Positions 48,964 to 57,750 of a stretch of DNA of 64,000 bases are shown piece after piece. The notes beneath the pieces are model-generated. The model was not told the origin of the DNA, made no database searches, and saw only the letters and a program-made list of their open reading frames with translations. The position numbers and the translations under genes were made by a program. Source of the stretch: Acidobacteriota bacterium (GTDB lineage Bacteria > Acidobacteriota > Vicinamibacteria > Marinacidobacterales > Marinacidobacteraceae); NCBI GenBank assembly GCA_022820545.1, contig JAJEFG010000084.1, positions 1 to 64,000 of the forward strand, written 5' to 3'. Numbering within the stretch: position 1 is the first letter of the stretch; the number at the start of each line of letters is the position of its first letter.

Positions 48964-51303
48964 TCAGAACCGGTAGCGCAAACCTCCGATGATCTGCCGC
49001 CGCAGCACGTCGCCGAAGACGTGGTTCTGGATTTCCTGGTTCAGGAGGTTGATCACGCGGACCGAGGGCTGGACCCGGCCCTCCAGCAGGTTCATCGCGA
49101 GGGTCGCGTTCACCAGGGTGAAGGCCTCGGTCCAGCCGTGGTACTCGGCCGTCAGCACGTCGGTCCAGTAGGCGCGATCGGTGTAGTTCAGCGAAAGACC
49201 GAGGTCGAAGGCGCCAATGTCCGCGTCGATGCCGGCGTTGATGCGGTGCGCCGCCGGGATGCTGATCTCGTCGGCGTCCTCCTCGCCGAACCCTTCCACG
49301 ACGGGTTCGGCCTGCCACGAATAGTTGAGGAACCCGCCAACGTTGCCGCGGCGTCCGGTGAGCCCGAGTTCGATCCCCGAGTTCCGCGCCGACGTCCGGT
49401 TGATGTAGGTGAGCGAGGAAGGAAGCTGGGCGCCCGCGAGTGTGCCGAGGGCGTCGATCAGGTATCCGGGGTTGGCGGCGATGGCGGCGATTGACGGGGG
49501 AAGCGTGCCGGGAGGGAGGACGGCACCCAGCCGTCCGATGAAATCCGCCACCTCGGCGAACGCTTCGTTCCATCCGGCAGGCGGGTCCGCGCCGGACCAG
49601 AAGGTGTCGTCGGTGAAGTCGATGCTGTCCCGCATGTCGTTGACGTAGAAGGCCGCGCTCGCCCCCAGCCAGTCGTTGAGCGCTCCCGACCAGCCCACTT
49701 CGTACGCGGTCAGGGATTCGTGCACCAGCGATTGATTGCCCACCACGGCGATGGGGATCGTGTAGGTCACCGGGGCCGGCAGCGCGGAATCAGGAACGCT
49801 CAGCGCGCCGAAGAAGCCCCGGAAGACGGGACGGAGATCGAAGACCGCGGGCTGGCCGATCAGCGTGTCCAGGAAGGAGTTGGTGAGCGAGGGGGCGCGG
49901 AAGGCCCGGTTGTAGGACACCCGGAAGGCCTGAGTGGGAGTGGGCTTGAAAATGAGGGTCGTGCGGGGAGACAGCACGATCTTTTCCAGCACGCTCATCC
50001 GATCCGCGCGCGTTCCGACGATCCAGCGCCAGCGGTCGCTCAGGAAGATCTCGTCGTTGACGTAGGCCCCGATCTCGCTGCGGCCGTCACCCTCGGGGGC
50101 GAGGGTGAAGTCCAGGGTGAGGTAGCGGGCGCTGGCGCCGTAGCTGAACAGATGCCGTCCACCCAGGAACCGCGTGTCCTTCAGGCTGATGTCGTAGACC
50201 GTCGAGTTCATGTTGCCCTCGAGGAACTGCCCGGTGGGGGTCTGGGACAGGATCGAGCTGAACGGGACCGCGGTGCGGTTCGCGAAGGCGCCGATTTCCA
50301 TCGAGCCGCGGAGGTACTGGATGCGGCCGTACGACATGGCGCTTCCCGGCTTGACGTGGAACGGACCGATCCCGGAGTGGAGGATTCCCTGGCTCCCCCC
50401 GTAGCCGCCGGAGAACCGGAAGCCGCTGTCGCCGTCCGGGGCGTCCCAGTCGGCGCGGAAGTCCACCTTGGGCATCCGGGCGTCCACTCCCAGGACGGGG
50501 GGATACAGCGTGCCGGTGCCGTTCGGGATTTCCCCGAACGGGCGGGGAAGGGCGTCCTGGCGGGTGAAGCTGACGGTCGCGCGGTAGGCGAAGCGGTCGT
50601 TCACGGCCTGCGCGTGGGTCAGCGAGCCCATGAACTGGCTTCCCGTGTCCATCGGGTTGCCGGTGACGTTGCGGTCGAAGGCGCCGAACCGGAGGTCCAG
50701 CGTGGTTCCCTGGTTGTCGCGCGGCGCCTTGGTGATCAGGTTCACCACGCCGCTCATGGCGTTCGCGCCCCAGACGGCCGAAGCCGGCCCGTTGACCACC
50801 TCGACCCGTTCCAGGTCGTCGAGTCCCACCGAGATGAAGTCCCAGCTGGTGAAGCCGAAGAAGTCCTGATAGACGGAACGGCCATCCACCAGGACGAGTT
50901 GCGCGGTGGCGAGCGCCCCCGAGGAACCGCGGCTCGTGACGCTGTAGTTCGTGTTCGAGAGCTGGGTGACGTTGACGCCCGGCGCCTGGCGCAGCAGGTC
51001 GCCGAAGTTGCTGGCCGGCGTGGTCTCGATCACCTCGGTGGGAATCACCGCGATCGCGGCCGGGGCGTTGACGATCTCCTGCTCCACCCGGGAGGCCGAC
51101 ACCACGACCTGGTCGGTGAAGCGCGGAATGATGTCGGCCGGATCGGCCGTCTCGTCCTCGCGCTCTTCCTGCTCTTCCGTTTCCTGGGCCGGATCCTGTT
51201 CCTGCTGAACAGTCGCGCCCGCAGTGCCGGACTGGGATACCAGGAAGACGAGGGAAGCCGCCAGGGACAGCAGGTGGTTGCAGGGGATGCCGCTGACGTT
51301 CAT
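48964..51303 (-). CDS. TonB-dependent receptor, copy 1
   Basis: The protein has 779 residues. Start ATG 51303 is fixed by AAGGAGG 8 bp upstream; the frame is open 21 bp further. A signal peptide and an acidic linker (EETEEQEEREDE) precede the TonB-box-like DQVVVSAS. The plug domain follows (PAAIAVIPTEVIE, VLVDGRSVYQDFFGFTSWDFISVGLDDLERVEVVNGPASAVWGANAMSGVVNLITK), then a barrel ending GGLRYRF. It is closely similar to copy 2 over its whole length, with the last 80 residues almost identical. The substrate is unknown; the adjacent S9 peptidase suggests peptides. No SusD-like partner is present. The ExbBD/TonB cluster at 58876-62508 could energise it. Confidence 0.93.
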   Translation of the reverse strand: MNVSGIPCNHLLSLAASLVFLVSQSGTAGATVQQEQDPAQETEEQEEREDETADPADIIPRFTDQVVVSASRVEQEIVNAPAAIAVIPTEVIETTPASNFGDLLRQAPGVNVTQLSNTNYSVTSRGSSGALATAQLVLVDGRSVYQDFFGFTSWDFISVGLDDLERVEVVNGPASAVWGANAMSGVVNLITKAPRDNQGTTLDLRFGAFDRNVTGNPMDTGSQFMGSLTHAQAVNDRFAYRATVSFTRQDALPRPFGEIPNGTGTLYPPVLGVDARMPKVDFRADWDAPDGDSGFRFSGGYGGSQGILHSGIGPFHVKPGSAMSYGRIQYLRGSMEIGAFANRTAVPFSSILSQTPTGQFLEGNMNSTVYDISLKDTRFLGGRHLFSYGASARYLTLDFTLAPEGDGRSEIGAYVNDEIFLSDRWRWIVGTRADRMSVLEKIVLSPRTTLIFKPTPTQAFRVSYNRAFRAPSLTNSFLDTLIGQPAVFDLRPVFRGFFGALSVPDSALPAPVTYTIPIAVVGNQSLVHESLTAYEVGWSGALNDWLGASAAFYVNDMRDSIDFTDDTFWSGADPPAGWNEAFAEVADFIGRLGAVLPPGTLPPSIAAIAANPGYLIDALGTLAGAQLPSSLTYINRTSARNSGIELGLTGRRGNVGGFLNYSWQAEPVVEGFGEEDADEISIPAAHRINAGIDADIGAFDLGLSLNYTDRAYWTDVLTAEYHGWTEAFTLVNATLAMNLLEGRVQPSVRVINLLNQEIQNHVFGDVLRRQIIGGLRYRF

Positions 51304-51325
51304 CGAGTAGGCCTCCTTGCCCAAG

Positions 51326-53668
51326 TCAGAAACGGTAACGCAAACCCCCGATGATCTGTCTCCGCAGCACGTCCCCGAAGACGTGATTCTGGATTTCCTG
51401 GTTGAGGAGGTTGATCACCCGGACCGACGGCTGGATCTGGCCGTCCATCAGGTTCACCGCCAGGGTGGCGTTCACCATGGTGAAGGCTTCGGTCCAGCCG
51501 TAGTACTCCGCCGTCAGGACGTCGGTCCAGTAGGCCCGATCGGTGTAGTTCAGCGACAGTCCGAGATCCACCGCGCCGAACCCGGCGTCGAGGCCGGCAT
51601 TGACCCGGTGCGCCGCCGGGATGCTGATCTCGTCGGCGTCCTCCTCGCCGAAACCCTCCACGACGGGTTCGGCCTGCCACGAGTAGTTGAGGAAGCCTCC
51701 GAAGTCGCCACGGCGTCCGGTGAGTCCGAGTTCAAACCCCGTGTTGCGGACCGACACCCGGTTGACGTAGCTGAACGCGGCCGGGAACTGGACGCCGGCG
51801 AGCCCGCCCAGGGCGTCGATCAGATACCCGGGATTCACGGCGATGGCCCCGATCTCCGGCGGCAGCGTGCCGGGCGGAAGCACCGCTCCCAGCCGTCCGA
51901 TGAAGTCTCCGACCTCGGCGAACGCCTCGTTCCATCCGGGGGGAGGGTTGTCTCCGGACCAGAACGCGGTGTCGGTGAAGTCGATGCTGTCCCGCATGTC
52001 GTTGAGATAGACGGCGGCGCTCGCTCCCATCCAGTCGTTGAGCGCCCCGGACCAGCCGACTTCGTAGGCGGTCAGCGTTTCCTGGACCAGGTCGGGGTTC
52101 CCGACGACCCCGATGGGGATGGCGTAGTGGACCGGGGCCGGCAACGCCGAATCCGGGATGCTCAGCGCGCCGAAGAAGCCCCGGAACACGGGACGCAGAT
52201 CGAAGACGGCCGGCTCGGCGATCGTCGTGTCCAGGAACGTGTTGCTGAGGGACGGCGCGCGGAACGCGCGGTTGTAGGACACCCGGAAGGACTGGGTGGG
52301 AGTCGGCTTGAAGATGAGGGTCGACCGGGGAGACAGCACGATCTTGTCGAAGATGCTGATCCGGTCCGCGCGGGTTCCCACAATCCAGCGCCAGCGGTCG
52401 CTGAGGAAGATCTCGTCGTTCACGTAGAACCCCTGTTCGCTGCGGCCGTCGCCGAGCGGAGCGAGGGTGAAGTCGAGCGTGACGAAGCGGGCGCTCGCGC
52501 CATAGCTGAAGAGGTGACGCTCGCCCAGGAACCGGGTGTCCTTCAGGCTGATGTCGTAGGTGTGGGTGTTGATCGTCCCGTCGAGCAACTCGCCGGTGGG
52601 GACGCGTGACAGAAGCGAGTTGAAGTCGGCGGAGGTCCGGTTGAAGAAGGCGCCGATTTCCATCGAGCCCCGCATGTACTGGACCCGGCCGTACGACATG
52701 TTCGCCCCCGGCTGCACGGTGAATGGGCCGATCCCGGAGTGGAGGATCCCCTGGCTCGCCCCGTAGCCGCCCGAGAACCGGAACCCGCTCTGGCCGTCGG
52801 GCGAGTCCCAGTCGGCCCGGAAGTCCAGCTTGGGCATGCGGGATGTCACGCCTTCCAGCGGGGGATAGAGGGTGCCGGTGCCGTTCGGGATCTCGCCGAA
52901 GGGCCGCGGGAGCGGGTCCAGGTGGGTGAAGCTCACGGTGGCGCGGTAGGCGAAGCGGTCGTTCAGCGCCTGCGCGTGGGTCAGGGATCCCATGAGCTGG
53001 TTTCCCGCGTCCATCGGGTTGCCGGTGACGTTCCGATCGAAGGAACCGAACCGGAGGTTCAGCGTCGTGCCCAAGGCTTCCCGTGGCGCCTTGGTGATCA
53101 GGTTCACGACGCCGCTCATGGCGTTTGCCCCCCAGACGGCCGAAGCGGGCCCGTTGACGACTTCGATCCGCTGCAGGTCATCGAGTCCCACCGAGAGAAA
53201 GTCCCAACTGGTGAAGCCGAAGAAGTCCTGATAGACCGATCGTCCATCCACGAGGACGAGCTGCGACGTGGCCAACGCGCTGGACGAGCCGCGGCTGGTG
53301 ACGCTGTAGTGCGTGCTGGAGAGTTGCGTGACGTTGACCCCCGGGGCTTGACGCAGGAGGTCGCCGAAGTTGCTGGCCGCCTGGGTCTCGATGACTTCGG
53401 TGGGGATCACCGCGATCGCCGCCGGCGCGTTGACGATTTCCTGCTCGACCCGTGAGGCTGATACCACGACCTGGTCGGTGAAGCGCGGGATGATGTCCGC
53501 CGGCGCTGGTGTCTCTTCCGATTCTTCCTGCTGCGCTTCGGCTTCCTCCCGTGGCTCCTGCTCCTGAGGCGCGCCGTGCACCGGCGGCGAAACCGCCGTG
53601 GAGAACAGCAGAGCGAGGGCGGCCACCGGCGCCAGCCCGTAGCGCGTGGCGGCGCGGTTCTGGTTCAC
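51326..53668 (-). CDS. TonB-dependent receptor, copy 2
   Basis: The protein has 780 residues. GTG 53668 was chosen because GGAAGGAGG stands 7 bp before it and it opens a signal peptide (NQNRAATRYGLAPVAALALLFSTAVSPPVHGA); the frame continues 90 bp upstream with untypical residues. The acidic linker, TonB-box-like DQVVVSAS, plug and barrel are as in copy 1. Differences cluster in the signal peptide, linker and a few barrel loops, for example the segment after GELLDGT. It precedes copy 1 in the same transcript direction with a 22-bp gap, so the two form a tandem duplicate operon. Confidence 0.93.
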   Translation of the reverse strand: MNQNRAATRYGLAPVAALALLFSTAVSPPVHGAPQEQEPREEAEAQQEESEETPAPADIIPRFTDQVVVSASRVEQEIVNAPAAIAVIPTEVIETQAASNFGDLLRQAPGVNVTQLSSTHYSVTSRGSSSALATSQLVLVDGRSVYQDFFGFTSWDFLSVGLDDLQRIEVVNGPASAVWGANAMSGVVNLITKAPREALGTTLNLRFGSFDRNVTGNPMDAGNQLMGSLTHAQALNDRFAYRATVSFTHLDPLPRPFGEIPNGTGTLYPPLEGVTSRMPKLDFRADWDSPDGQSGFRFSGGYGASQGILHSGIGPFTVQPGANMSYGRVQYMRGSMEIGAFFNRTSADFNSLLSRVPTGELLDGTINTHTYDISLKDTRFLGERHLFSYGASARFVTLDFTLAPLGDGRSEQGFYVNDEIFLSDRWRWIVGTRADRISIFDKIVLSPRSTLIFKPTPTQSFRVSYNRAFRAPSLSNTFLDTTIAEPAVFDLRPVFRGFFGALSIPDSALPAPVHYAIPIGVVGNPDLVQETLTAYEVGWSGALNDWMGASAAVYLNDMRDSIDFTDTAFWSGDNPPPGWNEAFAEVGDFIGRLGAVLPPGTLPPEIGAIAVNPGYLIDALGGLAGVQFPAAFSYVNRVSVRNTGFELGLTGRRGDFGGFLNYSWQAEPVVEGFGEEDADEISIPAAHRVNAGLDAGFGAVDLGLSLNYTDRAYWTDVLTAEYYGWTEAFTMVNATLAVNLMDGQIQPSVRVINLLNQEIQNHVFGDVLRRQIIGGLRYRF

Positions 53669-53884
53669 GGATGGCCTCCTTCCGCTGCCGGCCGGTTCGA
53701 CCCCCCAGGCGGGACACGGGTGACTGCAGCCGGGCCAACCCATTGTAAGAGGGAGCACGCCCCAGGACCACCGGACGAATCTCCATGAGGAAACACCGGT
53801 TTGCCCATCCCGACGGCTATCCTAAACCCTTCGGACCGCCCCGAGAAGGCACAGGCCCTCCACGGACGTTCCCCACACCCCCCA
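53669..53884. promoter_or_regulatory. Divergent region between receptor operon and mrp
   Basis: This 216-bp spacer has no CDS. On the plus strand TATCCT at 53818-53823 is a possible -10 for mrp, giving a leader near 55 nt without Shine-Dalgarno. No clear Fur-like or other operator was recognised. Confidence 0.25.
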
Positions 53885-55318
53885 ATGTCTCAACTCGATC
53901 AGAAACAGGTTCTGGAATTCCTCGCCCCGATCCGGAATCGCGAGTTCGGCGGCGAGAGCATCGTGGCGCTTGGCCAGGTGGCGGACATCCGTATCTGCCG
54001 GCCGATCGTCAGCGTCACGGTGACGCTCCCGAACGTCGGGAGTGAAGTTGCGCACGAGATCCGGGAGCAGGTGCGGGACGCGCTGCTCCGGCTCCCGGGA
54101 ATCGAACGGGCCGAGGTCGCGGTGCGCACCGAAGTGAGCGCTTCTCCGACTTCCCGGGTCGGGCAGGACGCAGCCCCCCCGTCCGGCGCTCCGGGTCCGC
54201 GCGCTCCCGTGCCGGATCCCACGAAACCCGAGGGGGTTCAGAACGTGGTCGCCGTTGCGTCCGGCAAGGGCGGGGTGGGAAAGAGCACGGTTTCGGCGAA
54301 CCTCGCCGTTGCCCTGGCCGCGGACGGCGCTCGCGTCGGCCTTCTGGATGCCGATGTCTACGGGCCGTCACAGACCACCATGTTCGGGATGGACGACCGC
54401 CCGGCGACCGACGAGCGCCGCCGGCTGCTCCCGCTCGAGGCTCACGGAGTGCGGTTCATCTCCATGGGGATGCTCTCTTCCAAGGAGACTCCGGTCATCT
54501 GGCGCGGACCGATGGCCTCCCGGCTCGTCCAGCAGTTCTTTTCGGGAGTCGTCTGGGGTGAACTGGACTACCTGCTGGTGGATCTCCCACCGGGGACCGG
54601 GGACGTCCAGCTCACGATTGCCCAGACCGCCGCGCTTGCGGGCGCCGTCATCGTTACGACGCCCCAGGCGGTGGCCCGGACGATCGCCGAAAAGGGACTC
54701 CGGATGTTCCAGCCGGTGCGGGTTCCCGTGCTCGGCGTGATCGAGAACATGAGTTCGTTCGCCTGTCCGCACTGCGGGGAGCGCACCAACATCTTCTCGA
54801 CCGGCGGCGGCGAGGAAGTCGCGGGAGATCTGGGCCTGCCCTTCCTGGGTGGCGTGCCGCTTGATCCGCGGGTGGTCGTCGCTGGAGACGAGGGAACGCC
54901 TACCGTCGTGCGCGATCCCGAGAGTCCCGCCGCCGTCGCCTACCGGGAGATCGCCCGGCGGGTCGCGCTCGAGGTGGCGCGATCCAACCAGGCCGCGCAG
55001 GGTGGAGTGGCCGAATCGGTACACGCGGAAAGCGACGCGGTGGTCGTGCGCTGGCACGATGGCTCGGAAGACCGTTTCGGGTTCGAGTACCTGCGGAACC
55101 ATTGCCCGTGCGCCACCTGCGTGGACGAATGGAGTGGCAAGCGCCGGTCGTTGACCCTGCTGCTGCCGACCAATTTCGCGCCCCGGAAGCTCATCCCCGT
55201 CGGCAACTACGGCGTGCAGATCCACTGGAACGACGGCCACGAAACCGGGATCTACAGCCATCACCTGCTGCGCCGGCTCGCCAGGCAGCGGGAAGACGCC
55301 CCGACCCCGGTCGGCTGA
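53885..55318 (+). CDS. Mrp/NBP35-type P-loop ATPase with N-terminal MIP18 and C-terminal DUF971 domains
   Basis: The protein has 477 residues in three parts. Residues 5-95 are a MIP18/DUF59 domain (QVLEFLAPIRNREFGGESIVALGQV). Residues 118-370 are the Mrp ATPase with deviant Walker A SGKGGVGKS at 126-134, DADVYGPSQTTMFG, LLVDLPPGTGDVQLT and a conserved CPHC pair for a bridging iron-sulfur cluster. Residues 395-470 are DUF971 (HDGSEDRFGFEYLRNHCPCATCVDEWSG). Mrp proteins carry and transfer 4Fe-4S clusters. DUF971 fused at the C terminus occurs in some bacterial Mrp proteins, and its role is unclear. It would act with ErpA in the same cell. Confidence 0.9.
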   Translation: MSQLDQKQVLEFLAPIRNREFGGESIVALGQVADIRICRPIVSVTVTLPNVGSEVAHEIREQVRDALLRLPGIERAEVAVRTEVSASPTSRVGQDAAPPSGAPGPRAPVPDPTKPEGVQNVVAVASGKGGVGKSTVSANLAVALAADGARVGLLDADVYGPSQTTMFGMDDRPATDERRRLLPLEAHGVRFISMGMLSSKETPVIWRGPMASRLVQQFFSGVVWGELDYLLVDLPPGTGDVQLTIAQTAALAGAVIVTTPQAVARTIAEKGLRMFQPVRVPVLGVIENMSSFACPHCGERTNIFSTGGGEEVAGDLGLPFLGGVPLDPRVVVAGDEGTPTVVRDPESPAAVAYREIARRVALEVARSNQAAQGGVAESVHAESDAVVVRWHDGSEDRFGFEYLRNHCPCATCVDEWSGKRRSLTLLLPTNFAPRKLIPVGNYGVQIHWNDGHETGIYSHHLLRRLARQREDAPTPVG

Positions 55319-55330
55319 GGTACGTCGTCT

Positions 55331-55395
55331 CCGGTGCGCAGCACCGGGCTTGCGGAAAGGGTCTTCTGCTGGGTCGGGGCCCGGCGCTCCGGGCC
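55331..55395. terminator. Two perfect hairpins between converging mrp and rel
   Basis: CCGGTGC-GCA-GCACCGG (55331-55347) and GGCCCGG-CGCT-CCGGGCC (55378-55395) lie in the 86-bp gap between the stops. Neither is followed by a T-run. They may end transcription from both sides or be REP-like. Confidence 0.35.
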
Positions 55396-55404
55396 GGTGT
55401 TCCC

Positions 55405-57576
55405 CTACCGGCTCGGCGATCCGCGCTGGACCTCGATCACACCGGGGACCGTTTGCAGCAGGCGGGAGATGGCGCCGACCTCCTTGGCGTTTTCCACGGC
55501 GACGGTCACGTAGATGTCGCCGCGTTCCGCATCGTCGGCGGCGCCCTCGAAGGCCCGGATGTCGGTGTCCGCCTCTGCAATGATCTTGGTGATGTCCGCG
55601 AGCATGCCCTTGCGGTTTTCCACGCGCACCAGGAAGCCGGCGTCGTACCGGGTTCCGCTGGTGGACTTCCAGGACACGTCCACCTGACGTTCCGGGTCCC
55701 GCGCGAGGTCCGCGAGGTGCGGGCACTTGGCCGCGTGAACCGCGACGCCCTTTCCCTTGGTGATGTACCCGGCGATCGCTTCGCCCGGTAGCGGAGAGCA
55801 GCACCGGGCCCGGTGCACGAGGATGTCGTTCTGGCCGCTCACGAGGATCTGCCCCGGATCACGCCCGATGATGCGGCGGACGGCGCCCGCGAACCCTGAC
55901 TCCGAGGGAGTTTCCTTCTCGGGTGCGCGCTTGAGCTGGTCCGCGGGGACGGCGTCGGCCAGGGCACGGGCAGCGGGAACCTTGCCGTAGCCGATCGCCG
56001 CAAACAGGTCGTCCAGACTCGGAGCCCCGTGACGTTTCATGGCATCGGCGAGTCCCGGAGCGGAGCGGACCCGCCGCAGGCTCAAGCCGTGAGACCGCGC
56101 TTCCTTCTCCAGCAGTTTCCGGCCGATTTCGATGCTCTCGCGCTTGGCCTCGGCGTTCAGCCTCGCCCGGATCTTGCTCTTCGCCCGGTTCGTGCGGGCA
56201 ATCTTGAGCCAGTCCTCGCTCGGCAAATGGTTCTTGCGAGTCAGGATTTCGCAGATGTCCCCGTTCCGCAGCTCGTAGCGAAGGGGGGCCATGGCCCCGT
56301 TGACGCGTGCGCCGATGCAGCCGTGCCCGACCTCCGTGTGGATGGCGTAGGCGAAATCGATGGGCGTCGCTCCGCGGGGAAGCGACTTGACCTCCCCGCG
56401 CGGAGTGAAGCAGTGGACTTCGTCGGGATAGAGGTCGATCTTCAGGCTGCTCAGGAACTCGTGGGGGTCCTTGACTTCCTTCTGCCATTCGAGAACCTGC
56501 CGTAGCCAGGCGAAGCGCTTGATGTCCTGTTCGCCGTAGCTCCCGGAAGACTTGTAGCTCCAGTGGGCGGCGATGCCCTCTTCCGCCACCCGGTGCATGT
56601 CGGTCGTACGAATCTGGACTTCGAAATGCGTCCCGGAGTCCGTCATCAGGCTCGTATGCAGCGACTGATAGCCGTTGGCGCGCGGCATGGCGATGAAGTC
56701 CTTGATGCGTCCCGGGATGGGCTTCCACACGTTGTGAATCACTCCCAGCGCCGTATAGCAGTGGGGCACCGTATCGGTCACCAGCCGCAGGGCGATGAAG
56801 TCGTACATCTGATCCAGCTCGATCTGCTGCCGATGCATCTTGCGATAGATGGAGTAGATGCTCTTGGTGCGGCCGGACAACTCACCGGGGATCTCTTCGG
56901 CCTGCAACTCGCGCTTCAGCGTCCGGCTGAGATCGCGAATGAAGTCTTCAGCCCATCGTTTCTTGGCCTTGACCCGGGCCTCGAGGACCTTGTACGTCTG
57001 CGGTTCGAGGTGACGCAGCGCCAGATCCTGAAGCTCGGCCTCGATCCGGCCGATTCCAAGCCGCCCCGCGATCGGTGCATAGACGTCCAGCGTCTCGGTA
57101 GCGATTCGCTGCCGCTTCTCCTCCCGGAGAAAGTCGAGGGTCCGCATGTTGTGGAGGCGATCGGCGAGCTTGATCAGGATGACCCTGGTGTCGTCGGTCA
57201 TCGCGATGATCATCTTGCGGACGTTTTCCGCCTGGTTGGCCTCCGCGGAACTGAACTCCACGCGGCTCAGCTTGGTGAGGCCGTCGATCACCCGGCTCAC
57301 ATCCCGGCCGAACCGGCGCTCCAGGTCCGCGTTCGTGACCTCGGTGTCCTCGACCACGTCGTGGAGAAGGCCGCAGGCGACGGAGACGATGTCGAGCTTG
57401 AGGTCCGCGAGGATCCCGGCCACCTCGAGCGGGTGGTTCAGATAGGGCTCGCCCGAGAGGCGGACCTGGCCCTGATGCGCCTTGGCGGCCACCACGTAGG
57501 CCGCGCGGAGCAGGTCGAAATCGGCGTCGGGCTGGTACGCCCGGACCCGGTCCCGAATCGTCTCGAACCGAATCAT
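55405..57576 (-). CDS. rel: Bifunctional (p)ppGpp synthetase/hydrolase Rel/SpoT
   Basis: The protein has 723 residues. The HD hydrolase domain is intact (His34, GEPYLNHP, His72-Asp73 and EDT). The synthetase domain has YDFIALRLVTD, GRIKDFIAMPRANGYQSLHTSL and FEVQIRTTDMHRVAEEGIAAHW. TGS (CFTPRGEVKSLPRGATPIDFAYAIHTEVG), a helical/zinc-finger-like part with RCCSPLPGE, and an ACT domain (NRKGMLADITKIIAEADTDI) complete the regulatory half. It makes and degrades the stringent-response alarmone at the ribosome. As the only such gene here it is probably the main Rel. Confidence 0.95.
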   Translation of the reverse strand: MIRFETIRDRVRAYQPDADFDLLRAAYVVAAKAHQGQVRLSGEPYLNHPLEVAGILADLKLDIVSVACGLLHDVVEDTEVTNADLERRFGRDVSRVIDGLTKLSRVEFSSAEANQAENVRKMIIAMTDDTRVILIKLADRLHNMRTLDFLREEKRQRIATETLDVYAPIAGRLGIGRIEAELQDLALRHLEPQTYKVLEARVKAKKRWAEDFIRDLSRTLKRELQAEEIPGELSGRTKSIYSIYRKMHRQQIELDQMYDFIALRLVTDTVPHCYTALGVIHNVWKPIPGRIKDFIAMPRANGYQSLHTSLMTDSGTHFEVQIRTTDMHRVAEEGIAAHWSYKSSGSYGEQDIKRFAWLRQVLEWQKEVKDPHEFLSSLKIDLYPDEVHCFTPRGEVKSLPRGATPIDFAYAIHTEVGHGCIGARVNGAMAPLRYELRNGDICEILTRKNHLPSEDWLKIARTNRAKSKIRARLNAEAKRESIEIGRKLLEKEARSHGLSLRRVRSAPGLADAMKRHGAPSLDDLFAAIGYGKVPAARALADAVPADQLKRAPEKETPSESGFAGAVRRIIGRDPGQILVSGQNDILVHRARCCSPLPGEAIAGYITKGKGVAVHAAKCPHLADLARDPERQVDVSWKSTSGTRYDAGFLVRVENRKGMLADITKIIAEADTDIRAFEGAADDAERGDIYVTVAVENAKEVGAISRLLQTVPGVIEVQRGSPSR

Positions 57577-57667
57577 CGCTCGCCCCTCTCCCGCTCTATC
57601 CCGGTTCCCGCTTTACCCTAGCAGTCCGTGGCGCAATCCGGGCGGCGCTCGAGTGGCGGTCGGCAGC

Positions 57668-57710
57668 AAAAAACCCCGCCGGCCGCGGCCGAAGCGCGCG
57701 GCCGACGGGG
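57668..57710 (-). terminator. Rho-independent terminator of the TonB/ExbBD/TPR cluster
   Basis: On the minus strand the stem CCCCGTCGGCCGCG / CGCGGCCGGCGGGG (one mismatch) is followed by a run of six T. It lies 41 bp after the TPR gene stop and before the rel promoter, so it separates the two transcripts. Confidence 0.8.
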
Positions 57711-57750
57711 CCTGAGATCTTTTCCTGGTCTCCTAGGGGAATGCGCTTGT

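Noticed and set aside
48964-53668. Assembly artefact as the cause of the duplicated receptor genes
   Set aside because: The copies differ throughout, with different starts, signal peptides and linkers, so they are true paralogs.
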